Positions 49,469-58,864 of a stretch of 64,000 nucleotides of DNA are shown piece by piece. This DNA is from Ruminococcus flavefaciens (GTDB lineage: Bacteria > Bacillota > Clostridia > Oscillospirales > Ruminococcaceae): the NCBI RefSeq assembly GCF_900119075.1, contig NZ_FPIP01000004.1, forward strand, positions 62,001 through 126,000, in the 5' to 3' direction. Under the pieces are notes generated by a model. That model saw only the letters and a program-made list of their open reading frames with translations. It was not told the origin of the DNA and made no database searches. A program made the position numbers and the translations under genes. How positions within the stretch are numbered: position 1 is the first letter of the stretch; each line of letters opens with the position of its first letter.

Positions 49469-50218
49469 ATGGGAGTAGTATCAATGAAGCAGCTTCTTGA
49501 GGCTGGCGTACACTTCGGACACCAGACAAGAAGATGGAACCCGAAAATGGCACCATACATTTTCACAGAGAGAAACGGAATCTACATCATCGACCTTCAG
49601 AAGACAGTTAAGAAGCTCGAGGACGCTTATATGTTCGTTCGCGACATCGCTTCACAGGGCGGCGAGGTACTTTTCGTAGGTACAAAGAAGCAGGCTGGTG
49701 ATTCCGTTAAGGAAGAAGCTACAAGAGCCGGCGCACACTATGTAAACGCAAGATGGCTGGGCGGTATGCTCACCAACTTCAAGACAATCCAGACAAGAAT
49801 CAAGAGACTTGAGCAGCTCCACACAATGGAAGAGGACGGCACATTCGCTCTTCTCCCCAAGAAGGAAGTTGTTAAGCTCAACCTTGAAATAGAGAAGCTC
49901 GAGAAGTTCCTCGGCGGTATCAAGACAATGAAGAAGCTCCCTGCAGCACTCTTCATCGTTGATCCACGCAAGGAAAAGATCGCTGTTGCTGAGGCTAAGA
50001 AGCTCAACATTCCGATCGTTGCTATCGTAGATACAAACTGCGATCCTGACGAAGTTGATTACGTTATCCCCGGTAACGACGATGCTATCAGAGCTGTAAA
50101 GCTTATCGCAGGCACAATCGCTAACGCTGTTATCGAAGGCAGACAGGGCGATGACGCTACAGCTGCACAGGAGGCTCCTGCTGAGGAAGCTGAGAGCGCT
50201 GAGGCTGACGCTGAATAA
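49469..50218 (+). CDS. rpsB: 30S ribosomal protein S2
   Basis: 249 residues. '[27 protein letters not shown]' and '[14 protein letters not shown]' are signature S2 sequences, with an acidic Ala/Glu C-terminal tail common in clostridia. RBS AAGGAGG. A hairpin at 50244-50270 separates it from tsf and probably sets their ratio. Confidence 0.97.
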   Translation: MGVVSMKQLLEAGVHFGHQTRRWNPKMAPYIFTERNGIYIIDLQKTVKKLEDAYMFVRDIASQGGEVLFVGTKKQAGDSVKEEATRAGAHYVNARWLGGMLTNFKTIQTRIKRLEQLHTMEEDGTFALLPKKEVVKLNLEIEKLEKFLGGIKTMKKLPAALFIVDPRKEKIAVAEAKKLNIPIVAIVDTNCDPDEVDYVIPGNDDAIRAVKLIAGTIANAVIEGRQGDDATAAQEAPAEEAESAEADAE

Positions 50219-50243
50219 TCATAAAACAATGAAAACAATCAAA

Positions 50244-50270
50244 AACCCGAACTAACCCTTCGGGTTTTTG
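50244..50270 (+). terminator. Internal terminator between rpsB and tsf
   Basis: AACCCGAA (50244-50251), 7-base loop, TTCGGGTT (50259-50266), T run. No strong promoter is seen between it and tsf, so partial read-through is likely. Confidence 0.8.
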
Positions 50271-50301
50271 CGGATTTAATAATAATTAGGAGGTAATTAC
50301 A

Positions 50302-51219
50302 ATGGGTAAGGTATCCGTTGCTGAAATCAAAGAACTCATGAAGTCCACAGGCGTTGGTATGATGGACTGTAAGAAGGCTCTCGAAGAGAACGATGGCGAT
50401 ATGGACAAGGCTATCGAGTTCCTCAGAGAAAAAGGTCTTGCTACACAGGCTAAGAAGAGCGGCAGAGCTGCTGCTGAGGGCGTAGTTACAGCTGTTGTAA
50501 ACGGCGAGGTAGGCGTTCTCCTCGAAGTAAACACAGAGACTGACTTCGCTGCTAACACAGACGATATCAGAAACTTCGTTGCTAACGTAGCAAACACAAT
50601 CATTGAGAAGAATCCTGCTGACGTTGAGGCACTCAAGAATATGCCTATCAGCGGCGGCAATGGCACAGTAGGCGAGGCTCTCACAGAGCTCGCTGGCATG
50701 AAGATCAGAGAGAACATCGTTATCCGTCGTTTCGTAAGACTCGAGGGCAAGCTTGCTTCTTATATCCACAACAACGGCAGCATCGGTGTTATGGTAAAGA
50801 TGGACACAGACCTTTCTGCTGATCAGGTAGCTGCTATCGGTAAGGACGTTGCTATGCAGTCTGCTGCTCTCAACGCTCCATACGTAAGAAGAGAGGACGT
50901 TCCTGCTGAGGTTATCGAGAACGAGAAGAAGATCATGCTCGCTCAGATGGCTGAGGATCCTAAGATGGCTTCCAAGCCCGAGCAGGTTCGCGTAAAGATC
51001 GTTGAAGGCAAGGTTGGCAAGTACTACAGCGAGAACTGCCTCCTTGAGCAGGCTTTCGTTAAGGATGACAAGCTCACAGTTCAGGGCTATGTTGACGCAG
51101 AGGCTAAGAAGCTCGGCGGTTCTATCAAGGTCGTTGACGTTGTTCGTTACGAGCGCGGCGAGGGCGTTGAGAAGAAGGAAGAGAACTTTGCTGACGAGAT
51201 CGCTAACATGATCAAGTAA
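50302..51219 (+). CDS. tsf: Elongation factor Ts
   Basis: 305 residues. Nucleotide exchange factor for EF-Tu. N-terminal UBA-like domain 'IKELMKSTGVGMMDCKKALEENDGDMDKAIEFLREKG' and core 'VLLEVNTETDFAANTDDI' (TDFV-type EF-Tu contact, here TDFAA). RBS AGGAGG. A terminator follows. Confidence 0.97.
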   Translation: MGKVSVAEIKELMKSTGVGMMDCKKALEENDGDMDKAIEFLREKGLATQAKKSGRAAAEGVVTAVVNGEVGVLLEVNTETDFAANTDDIRNFVANVANTIIEKNPADVEALKNMPISGGNGTVGEALTELAGMKIRENIVIRRFVRLEGKLASYIHNNGSIGVMVKMDTDLSADQVAAIGKDVAMQSAALNAPYVRREDVPAEVIENEKKIMLAQMAEDPKMASKPEQVRVKIVEGKVGKYYSENCLLEQAFVKDDKLTVQGYVDAEAKKLGGSIKVVDVVRYERGEGVEKKEENFADEIANMIK

Positions 51220-51235
51220 TCAAAGCTTTTACAGA

Positions 51236-51266
51236 CAGCGGCGGAATAATTCTGCCGCTGTTTTTT
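51236..51266 (+). terminator. Terminator of rpsB-tsf
   Basis: CAGCGGC (51236-51242), 11-base loop, GCCGCTG (51254-51260), then six T. Confidence 0.88.
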
Positions 51267-51285
51267 GATATAGGGAGAAAAAATA

Positions 51286-51972
51286 ATGGCAGTAACTTCA
51301 AATCCTAAAAGAACTATGTTATTGATAGCGTTTATGGCGGCTTTTGCAATATTTGCATTGGGCTGTATGGAAACCGTGATGTACTTCAAAGGTGATCCGT
51401 ACTATGTACATATTGATGATCTTGATTATTGCAACGAGGAGAGGGCTATCGAGGGGGAATCGGGGCGTGTTTTTTCGCTGTACAGAATACAGGAGGTAAA
51501 AACGCATCAAAGACATGGACGTTCAAAGTATAAAATTTCATATCTGTACTATTATATATTTGATAATGCAAGTACTGATGATATCGAAAAAATGAGAAAA
51601 GACAGAAGCTATGTCCCGGAAAATTACCGCGTTTACTCGTTTTATACCAGCGACGAGGATAAAAAGAAAGAGCTTGACGAGCTTTGCGTTAAGTGGAACG
51701 CCTATATGAACGGCAGTTCGGATACAATGCCGGATACGTTTTGCATAGACGGGCGTGTTTCGCCTAAATCCTTTTATGAATATGATGTAGGGGAATTCAA
51801 AAATGCCGCAAGAAAATGTGGATTTGCTGAAGATCAGATCACATCGCTGCTTATATTTGATGATCCTGTCAGCATAAACGGAGTGTTTGCGACTATAGCA
51901 GCCGCAGCTGCTCTGGTAGTTCTGACGTTTTTACTGATAAAGAATCGCAGAAACGATAAAGGGTACTATTGA
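51286..51972 (+). CDS. Uncharacterised protein with two membrane segments
   Basis: 228 residues. N-terminal helix at about 10-32 ('MLLIAFMAAFAIFALGCMETVM') and C-terminal helix at about 195-220 ('ATIAAAAALVVLTFLLIKN') bracket an extracytoplasmic domain rich in Tyr/Asp/Lys ('YKISYLYYYIFDNASTDDIEKMRKDRSYVPENYRVYSFYTSDEDKKKEL'). Cys27 could suggest a lipoprotein but the lipobox is poor. AT content is higher than in neighbours. Family unknown. It sits alone between two terminators. Confidence 0.8.
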   Translation: MAVTSNPKRTMLLIAFMAAFAIFALGCMETVMYFKGDPYYVHIDDLDYCNEERAIEGESGRVFSLYRIQEVKTHQRHGRSKYKISYLYYYIFDNASTDDIEKMRKDRSYVPENYRVYSFYTSDEDKKKELDELCVKWNAYMNGSSDTMPDTFCIDGRVSPKSFYEYDVGEFKNAARKCGFAEDQITSLLIFDDPVSINGVFATIAAAAALVVLTFLLIKNRRNDKGYY

Positions 51973-52058
51973 TAGTATCTTTATGTTGATATTGGGGCGA
52001 AAATCAGCAGCAACTGCTGCTGAAAACAATTAATTGGACAAATTTTCCACATTATAAC

Positions 52059-52102
52059 ACCTGTATTATTGTAAGATGTTACAATAATACAGGTTTTTTT
52101 TC
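52059..52102 (+). terminator. Terminator before the MoxR operon
   Basis: A perfect 16-bp stem 52059-52074/52079-52094, loop GATG, then eight T. Confidence 0.88.
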
Positions 52103-52115
52103 GTATGGTTTTCCC

Positions 52116-52144
52116 TTGAAGTAATTTGGAAAATATGTTATAAT
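52116..52144 (+). promoter_or_regulatory. Promoter of the MoxR operon
   Basis: TTGAAG (52116-52121), 17-base spacer, TATAAT (52139-52144), 45 bases before the ATG. Confidence 0.75.
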
Positions 52145-52188
52145 AGTTTTAATTGGATAATATGCTCAAAAGTATGAGGTACTGAAAT

Positions 52189-53124
52189 ATGAATGCAAAT
52201 ATAAGTAAACTCGCAGGATCTGTCGGCAAAGTCATTGTAGGTAAAAAGGATACGGTAATCAAGCTGATAGCTGCACTGTTATGTGAAGGTCACGTTCTTC
52301 TTGAGGACGTCCCCGGTGTCGGCAAGACGCAGCTCATAACGGCTCTTTCGCGCTCGATAGGCGGAAAATTCAACCGTATCCAGCTTACTCCCGACGTTAT
52401 GCCATCTGATATTGCGGGCTTTACTATGCTCGATTCAAATAAGGGTGATTTCGTTTACCGCGACGGTGCGGTAATGTGCAATTTTCTTCTTGCGGACGAG
52501 ATAAACCGTGCCTCGCCAAAGGTACAGTCGGCTCTGCTTGAGGCTATGGAGGAGCGCCAGATAAGTCTTGACGGCGTTACCCACAAGCTCCCGAAGCCCT
52601 TTCTCGTTATGGCAACTCAGAACCCTGTAGAGACCTACGGTACCTTCCACCTTCCCGAGGCGCAGATGGACAGATTCTTCATGAAGCTTTCCATGGGTTA
52701 TCCCTCAATGGAGGAGGAAGTACAGATACTTGAAAGAACAGAGCTCAACAATCCTATTGTTAATATAGAAGAACCTGTAATGCACGTTGATGATATCATC
52801 ACAATGCAGCAGGAGGTAAAGCAGGTGCGCGTAAGCGACGCTGTCAAGGAGTACATCGTTGATATCGTTGCGACGACAAGAGAGGACAGAAATACCGTTC
52901 TCGGAATAAGCCCACGCGGAAGTATAGCACTTTTCAAGGCAGCAAAGGCTTACGCTTACATCTACGAGAGAGACTATGTAACTCCCGATGATGTCAAGAA
53001 TACCGCTGTTTCAGTGCTTGCTCACAGAATAATACTTTCACCTCAGGGCAAAACAGCCTTTGGCTCAGGCGAGGCATATGTTGAAAATGTCCTCAGGAAC
53101 TGTGCCGTTCCTGCCATGAGCTGA
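52189..53124 (+). CDS. MoxR-family AAA+ ATPase
   Basis: 311 residues. Walker A 'EDVPGVGKTQLI' (about 39-50), Walker B 'FLLADEINRASPKVQSALLEAMEERQ', sensor 1 'VMATQNPVE', sensor 2/arginine finger in 'ISPRGSIALFKAAKA'. MoxR ATPases act as chaperones with DUF58 and other partner proteins. The operon of MoxR, DUF58 and transglutaminase is widespread, with unknown exact function. Confidence 0.93.
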   Translation: MNANISKLAGSVGKVIVGKKDTVIKLIAALLCEGHVLLEDVPGVGKTQLITALSRSIGGKFNRIQLTPDVMPSDIAGFTMLDSNKGDFVYRDGAVMCNFLLADEINRASPKVQSALLEAMEERQISLDGVTHKLPKPFLVMATQNPVETYGTFHLPEAQMDRFFMKLSMGYPSMEEEVQILERTELNNPIVNIEEPVMHVDDIITMQQEVKQVRVSDAVKEYIVDIVATTREDRNTVLGISPRGSIALFKAAKAYAYIYERDYVTPDDVKNTAVSVLAHRIILSPQGKTAFGSGEAYVENVLRNCAVPAMS

Positions 53125-53126
53125 AT

Positions 53127-54296
53127 ATGAAGCATTTCAAGAGTATTATAAGCGTACTTGCAGTAGCTTTTCTGGTCTATATCTTCACCTTCTATATCGA
53201 CGGCGAAATGGGTATCATTCTGCTGGCTTTCGTGGCATTTGCGCCTCTTGTGTCCCTTTTTATCACGCTTTATGCAAGAAAGCGCGTAAAGGTCACTTTC
53301 AGCTGTGACGCCTATGTGCCGAAGGGCAGCAAGCTCATCGTTGATGTAAAAGTTGAGAAAACAGGCGCGTTTCCTGTTTCGATAGTGGAAATATGTCCCT
53401 ATGCTACGGAAATTTTCGCCCAGAACATAAAAAAACGCAAGCTCAGTATGCTTAACGAGAACAAACGCCGCTTCAGGTTTGAGGTGGACGCTCTTGTGGG
53501 CGGAAACGGCGAAATAGGCATAAATGCAGTTTATTCCTGCGGATTTCTCGGATTTATGAAGTTTGCGGTGAAAACTCCGCTTCCTCAGCCTGTTTCCGTA
53601 GGCGTTATACCGCCGATACCCGAGGTAAAATCATCTACACAGCTTTTCCGTTCCATTGCGGACGTTGTGCTCACAAGCGACGACGATGAGGAAAACGATA
53701 CGGCTATGCTGTTTTCGGCGAATACCTCTCCGGGCTATGAGCACCGCGAATACGAGCAGGGAGATCCGCTGAAACGCATAAACTGGAAGCTTTCATCGAA
53801 AAAGCAGAAGCTTATGGTCCGTCTGGACGAGGCATCCGCTTCGGTGCAGCCTGTTCTGGTGCTTGATCTTTACCGTAACGGCTCGATACCACCTGCAAAT
53901 GCGGTAAGAGGCGAGGAACAGCTTATCCGCTCGGTGTTCGGCTTGCTTGATCTGCTTGTAAAGCAGGGCATCGCCTGCAATTTTGTATACCGTTCAAGCT
54001 CGGGTGAGACTGTCTGTGAAAGCGTTGATAATCCCGATTATCCGAATCAGCTCCTGCTGAAAATACTGGCGATCAAAGTCGTTCCCGACAAGAGGATAGA
54101 CCTTTCAGCCAACACGGGCTCTTTCTGTGCCTGTGTAGTTGCAACTACAGACGCAGGTCCGAGCTTTGCTGAGGTCACCCGCTATATTGAGGAGCCTGAT
54201 AACGCAAGTATCATCGGACTATCCATTGCGTCCGTAAATTCCACACCTCTTAAGATGTGGTATCTTGATGAAGATAATAATTTCAAACTGGTATAA
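53127..54296 (+). CDS. DUF58 domain protein
   Basis: 389 residues. Two N-terminal membrane helices (about 5-50), a beta-rich region, then the DUF58 motif 'GYEHREYEQGDPLKRINWKLSSKKQKLMVRLDEASASVQPVLVLDLY', which is related to a VWA fold. It starts 2 bases after the MoxR stop and ends 2 bases before the transglutaminase gene. Confidence 0.92.
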   Translation: MKHFKSIISVLAVAFLVYIFTFYIDGEMGIILLAFVAFAPLVSLFITLYARKRVKVTFSCDAYVPKGSKLIVDVKVEKTGAFPVSIVEICPYATEIFAQNIKKRKLSMLNENKRRFRFEVDALVGGNGEIGINAVYSCGFLGFMKFAVKTPLPQPVSVGVIPPIPEVKSSTQLFRSIADVVLTSDDDEENDTAMLFSANTSPGYEHREYEQGDPLKRINWKLSSKKQKLMVRLDEASASVQPVLVLDLYRNGSIPPANAVRGEEQLIRSVFGLLDLLVKQGIACNFVYRSSSGETVCESVDNPDYPNQLLLKILAIKVVPDKRIDLSANTGSFCACVVATTDAGPSFAEVTRYIEEPDNASIIGLSIASVNSTPLKMWYLDEDNNFKLV

Positions 54297-54298
54297 AT

Positions 54299-56611
54299 AT
54301 GAATGAGACCAAAAACAAAAAATTCGATCTGAAATCTTTCTTGCTGAGGACGCTCACAGATCCCGTGCTGTGGTATACGGTACTGATAATGACAGCGCTC
54401 ATGTATCATTACCGCAACCGCGACACCGTAAAGACTGATGATCTGGGATATGTATATGCGCTGGGCTGGGGACTGTGCAGCTTATTCATCGGCTGGATAA
54501 TTTTCAGAGTATTCGATTACATGAAGAAGCATAATTTCCTTGGCTTCTTTATGTATACGGCTCTTGCCGTCGTATTCGGCGCAGGAGTCAGGAAAGCCAT
54601 AATCAGGGGAAAAGAAGCATACCCTATCACATGGGGGCTGTGGTTCCTTACACCGCAGGACTCGCTGGAGTTCAACTTCTGGTATGCGGCAGCCTTCTAT
54701 CTGCTGTTCATGCTGTTCATGGGCTCGGTAATATACTATTTCACGCGGGTAAGATACAGGATATTCATGAATTTCCTGATATTCATCATTCCTTTCTCTA
54801 TTTACGGTAAGGAATATGAAAAAATGCCCACGGTGTTCATAATACTTCTGGCTGTGGGATATATACTTCTCATGGTGTACTACAGACAGCTTACGGATAC
54901 CGAAAGCACGGTATTCGTGGAAAGAAGAAAGTCGTGGAAGCCCATTGCGGTCTATGCTGTCATCTTTGCGGCGGCAGCGGCTATTTTCCCGAAGCCTGCT
55001 GTTGTAGCGGACAGAACTGTTCTCGAAACTCTCATCGACGCCGACCAGTTCACTGATAAGCTGAATGCCATGCTGGACGTTTTCCGTGATACCTCTACGG
55101 GAGACCAGTTTCGCTCCAATGAGGATCAGACCTTAGTCTATGAAGTCAGGGCTGATGAGCCGCTGCGTATAAAGACTGCCACACGCTCTACCTATGATTT
55201 TGAGAACGATCGGTGGAGCATTGAGGATATGGACAGCAGGTTCAGCTCAAAGGCAGGCAAGCCGCCTGTGAATATAGGCGCCCATATGGGCATAGCAGGC
55301 GCTGTTCTTGAGGCAGCTTCTCTTGACAGCGAATTTTCTGAGAAGTACGGACTTGCCGAGTTTGTGAAAAGCGGTCTTGACGAGCCTGAGCTCAGGGAGG
55401 CTGCGTTCTACAGCTTATCGGCTATTGTCGGTATGTCTCAGGGTACTGATATGGCTCCTGTGCCACAGTTTGCCGTTGAAATGACAAACTGCTCCAGAAG
55501 AGGCGACGTGGTCGCTCTCCGCGGCGGTACTGTCTATGCCGTTGACAGCAGATTTGCCACTGACGAGAAGTATACCTTCAGCTACGATGAGGATACTTTC
55601 TTTATGAGCTCACGAAACAATGAGTTCATAGATCAGCTGGCGCAGTTCGACTATGAGGAGCTTCTCGAAGACACAAGCAATGTCCTCTACATGAATCTTG
55701 ACGATTCAAGCTCCGAGGATTACAGGCAGAAATGCAGATATGCAGATCTTGACTGCGCTCTCTATGAAGATTATTTGGAATATCTTCTTGATTACGGCGG
55801 AAAGACCGATATAAAGGCTCTTGCCGATGAGATAACCCAGGACTGTAAAACAGAATACGAAAAGGCATTAGCCATTGAGGCTTACTTTTACAATAACAAT
55901 TACGTCTATGACCTGAAATACAGAAAAGGAAAGGGCGAAAACGCCGAGGACTTCCTTTTCAGGACAAAAACAGGAGTTTGTTACGAATACGCAACTTCCA
56001 TGGTGCTCCTTGCCCGTGCCGCAGGTATTCCCGCAAGATACTGCGAGGGATACAATATGACAGAGCATATAGGCGGCAAATATGCCAAGGACACCAATTA
56101 TACCATTCGCGCAAAGGATCTGCACGGCTTCCCCGAGCTCTATATCAGGGGATACGGCTGGGCAAGCTTTGAGCCTACCGTTACCGATATAGCGGAAACG
56201 GGCGAGAAAAAAGCTTCGACTGCTACGGATATGCTTTCATATGCAGGTTTGATGATACTGGCAGGCGCAATGCTGGTACTGCTGTTTGCATTCGTATATC
56301 CAATGCTGTCACATAAATGGTTCATTTTCAGAGGAAAAAAACGTATGCCAAATGACGCTGTCAAAGCTGTAATGCACAGGATTTGCAAGGTCTACGGTAT
56401 CGAAAACGTCAATACCTCAAAGGAGGCGGCGGCTCTCGTACATGAGATGTCGGGCGCAGATATCACGGATACTGCTGAGTTATTCGACAGGTCGGTCTAC
56501 GGTGACGTAACCCTGAATGAGCAAGAAAAAGAAAAAGCGATGAACGAATATATCAGAGCATATGATGAGTTCAGAGAATCCAGAAAAAGGAGACGCATAA
56601 AAAGCCGATAA
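54299..56611 (+). CDS. Membrane transglutaminase-like protein
   Basis: 770 residues. Five or more N-terminal membrane helices to about residue 235, an extracytoplasmic domain, then a transglutaminase core: catalytic Cys in 'FLFRTKTGVCYEYATSMVLLARAAGIPARYCEGY', His in 'DLHGFPELYIRGYGWASFEPT' (the usual HAWxE reads HGFPE, and the usual Asp in FDPT is Glu). One more membrane helix (about 650-670) and a cytoplasmic tail follow. Possible peptide-crosslinking or protease role at the surface with MoxR and DUF58 partners. Confidence 0.9.
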   Translation: MNETKNKKFDLKSFLLRTLTDPVLWYTVLIMTALMYHYRNRDTVKTDDLGYVYALGWGLCSLFIGWIIFRVFDYMKKHNFLGFFMYTALAVVFGAGVRKAIIRGKEAYPITWGLWFLTPQDSLEFNFWYAAAFYLLFMLFMGSVIYYFTRVRYRIFMNFLIFIIPFSIYGKEYEKMPTVFIILLAVGYILLMVYYRQLTDTESTVFVERRKSWKPIAVYAVIFAAAAAIFPKPAVVADRTVLETLIDADQFTDKLNAMLDVFRDTSTGDQFRSNEDQTLVYEVRADEPLRIKTATRSTYDFENDRWSIEDMDSRFSSKAGKPPVNIGAHMGIAGAVLEAASLDSEFSEKYGLAEFVKSGLDEPELREAAFYSLSAIVGMSQGTDMAPVPQFAVEMTNCSRRGDVVALRGGTVYAVDSRFATDEKYTFSYDEDTFFMSSRNNEFIDQLAQFDYEELLEDTSNVLYMNLDDSSSEDYRQKCRYADLDCALYEDYLEYLLDYGGKTDIKALADEITQDCKTEYEKALAIEAYFYNNNYVYDLKYRKGKGENAEDFLFRTKTGVCYEYATSMVLLARAAGIPARYCEGYNMTEHIGGKYAKDTNYTIRAKDLHGFPELYIRGYGWASFEPTVTDIAETGEKKASTATDMLSYAGLMILAGAMLVLLFAFVYPMLSHKWFIFRGKKRMPNDAVKAVMHRICKVYGIENVNTSKEAAALVHEMSGADITDTAELFDRSVYGDVTLNEQEKEKAMNEYIRAYDEFRESRKRRRIKSR

Positions 56612-56632
56612 CGTAAATACGGAGGTTGGATT

Positions 56633-57835
56633 ATGCGAACTGTAAAAGAAAAAGGAATATTTTCTGTCCTGCTTGCATTTCTTTTCCTTATCGGAATACT
56701 GGCGGGATCATGTCAGACGAATATCAAGGCTCATGCAGCCGACGACTTCAGACTCTGGAGACAGAATGACGAGCGCTGGGGCAGCTATGCTATCGGCGGT
56801 TCTACAGTGCGCAGCTCAGGCTGCTACATAACCTCTATCGCAATGGCTGCGGTTGCTTCGGGAGCTAAGGATACCGAAAGCTTTGATCCCGGTGTGTTTG
56901 CAAAGACTCTCAATGATATGAAGGCTTTCAACCAGTGGGGCGGACTCAGTGCATGGGCTTCCGTAAACAAGGCTATCCCTGAGGTAAGCATTGCTACGGC
57001 AAATCTGAACTTCAAGTCGGATACTCAGAGCGGAAAGGCTTCTGAGATAAAGGAATATCTCGACAAGGGACTCTATGTTATATGCAATGTGGGCGGACAC
57101 TGGGTGTATATCGACGGTGTCATCGGCGACGACGTGTATATGGCTGATCCTGCTAAGGACGAGATACTCATGTTTGAGGCATATGATAACAAGAATATAA
57201 CAGTTTTTCAGGGTATCAAGGGCAAGAATCCTTATAAAGGCTTCACACCTCTTGAAATAGCTGAAAAAGATACCGAAACTTCTACAGTAACTTCTTCTGT
57301 AACAACTACAGCGGCTGCTGCGCTGACAACTACAACAGCAGTGCAGACTACAGCCAGAACAACAGCTGTCACAACAACAAAAGCGCAGACCACGCTCCGA
57401 CCTGCCGTTACCACGGTGACTTATAAGGCAGGAGAGTATTACTGCTCCGACGTCGTGCCTGTAAAGGTATGGGCGGACATTAAGGCTCAAAAGGACGCTA
57501 TAGCTTCACTTTCCTACGGAAACGTTGTCAGGGTGCTCAAAGTCAGCGGTACAGTGGGCGAGGTAAAGATAGGCGGCAGAAGCGGCTTCGTTGAGCTGAC
57601 AAAGCTTAACTATGCAGGCGAGCCTGAAGAACATGAAGCAGGCGATGTCAATAACGACGGCAGCTTCGATACCTGTGATTTAGCGCTTATAAATGAGTAC
57701 CTCAACAGTCTCGGCAAGCTGCCCGATGGTATCTCTGTGCTGACAAGCCCGGAGATAGCTGCTGCTGATATCAGCGGCGACGGCATTGTTGATAACAATG
57801 ATGTACTTTTATATCTTATGCTTATTTGCAATTAA
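56633..57835 (+). CDS. Secreted C39-like peptidase-SH3b-dockerin protein
   Basis: 400 residues. Signal peptide, cleavage near 'AHA-AD' (about 35). Residues 38-205 are a papain-like C39 domain: catalytic Cys64 in 'RSSGCYITSIAM', His in 'CNVGGHWVYIDG', Asp in 'VYMADPA'. A Thr-rich linker (about 215-262), an SH3-like domain, and a C-terminal dockerin with two calcium loops, 'DVNNDGSFDTCDLALI' and 'DISGDGIVDNNDVLLY'. Dockerins plug proteins into cellulosomes through cohesins. It is the fourth gene of the MoxR operon, 21 bases after the transglutaminase gene and 15 before prmA. Confidence 0.9.
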   Translation: MRTVKEKGIFSVLLAFLFLIGILAGSCQTNIKAHAADDFRLWRQNDERWGSYAIGGSTVRSSGCYITSIAMAAVASGAKDTESFDPGVFAKTLNDMKAFNQWGGLSAWASVNKAIPEVSIATANLNFKSDTQSGKASEIKEYLDKGLYVICNVGGHWVYIDGVIGDDVYMADPAKDEILMFEAYDNKNITVFQGIKGKNPYKGFTPLEIAEKDTETSTVTSSVTTTAAAALTTTTAVQTTARTTAVTTTKAQTTLRPAVTTVTYKAGEYYCSDVVPVKVWADIKAQKDAIASLSYGNVVRVLKVSGTVGEVKIGGRSGFVELTKLNYAGEPEEHEAGDVNNDGSFDTCDLALINEYLNSLGKLPDGISVLTSPEIAAADISGDGIVDNNDVLLYLMLICN

Positions 57836-57850
57836 GGAGTAATTTAACTA

Positions 57851-58816
57851 ATGGAATGGACAGAAGTCAACATTTATACCACTACCGAGGGCATTGAGCT
57901 TCTCTGCTCAAAGCTTGGAGACATCGGCATCAAGGGCTTTTCCATAAAGGATCCCGAGGACTTCAAGGAATTTCTTGAAAACAAGAACGGTCAGTGGGAC
58001 TATATCGACGACGACCTTATGGGACTTTCCGAGTGTGAGACCTGCGTCACGGTCTATATACCGACAAACGGTCAGGGAGCAGAAATGCTCATCGCTATCA
58101 AGTCCATGCTTGCCGAAATGAAGGCGGCTGATACCGAGGGGGCTTACGGCAGGCTCGAAGCCGAAATGTCAAGTATCCGCGAGGAGGACTGGGCTAACAA
58201 CTGGAAACAGTACTTCAAGCCCTTCAAGGTTGGCGAGAAGCTGGTCATCAAGCCCTCATGGGAGGAATATGACAATTCTGACGGCAGAATTATCCTTGAG
58301 ATAGATCCTGCTTCAAGCTTCGGCACAGGCAAGCACCATACCACAAGGCTTTGTCTCGAGGTGCTGGAAAAGTACCTGAATAAGGGCGACAAGCTTCTGG
58401 ATATGGGCTGCGGCAGCGGTATCCTTTCTATCGGAGCTATGCTTTTAGGCGCAAAGAGCGCTGTTGCAGTGGATATTGAGGAGAATGCTGCGGTGACTGC
58501 TCTTGAAAACGCAGTCAAGAACCACATCTCGCCCGATGTTTACAAGACCTACTTCGGCAATATCCTCACCGACGAGAAGCTTGCCGACGAGATCGACGAC
58601 AAGTACGACATCATCGCGGCAAATATCGTTGCGGACGTACTCATCGCCATGAAGGAAAGCTTCTTGAGATACCTCAAAAAGGGCGGTATACTTATCGTTT
58701 CGGGTATCATCGAGGAGCGTATGGACGAGGTCATAGACGCGCTTAAGTCAGTTGGCTTCAAGGAGCCTGAGCCCGAAGTCCGCGAGGGCTGGGCAGCAGT
58801 TAAATTCACAGTTTAA
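57851..58816 (+). CDS. prmA: Ribosomal protein L11 methyltransferase
   Basis: 321 residues. SAM motif 'KLLDMGCGSGILSIGAMLLGAKSAVAVDIEENA', post-motif 'ANIVADVLI', substrate loop 'IDPASSFGTGKHHTTRLCLEVL'. Methylates L11. The N-terminal 'MEWTEVNIYTTTEGIELLCSKL' is the usual L11-recognition domain. RBS AAGGAG, 15 bases after the dockerin gene. Confidence 0.95.
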   Translation: MEWTEVNIYTTTEGIELLCSKLGDIGIKGFSIKDPEDFKEFLENKNGQWDYIDDDLMGLSECETCVTVYIPTNGQGAEMLIAIKSMLAEMKAADTEGAYGRLEAEMSSIREEDWANNWKQYFKPFKVGEKLVIKPSWEEYDNSDGRIILEIDPASSFGTGKHHTTRLCLEVLEKYLNKGDKLLDMGCGSGILSIGAMLLGAKSAVAVDIEENAAVTALENAVKNHISPDVYKTYFGNILTDEKLADEIDDKYDIIAANIVADVLIAMKESFLRYLKKGGILIVSGIIEERMDEVIDALKSVGFKEPEPEVREGWAAVKFTV

Positions 58817-58864
58817 TATTATGCAGAGCATATATTGATATCATCAAATTAAGGAGAATAGAAA

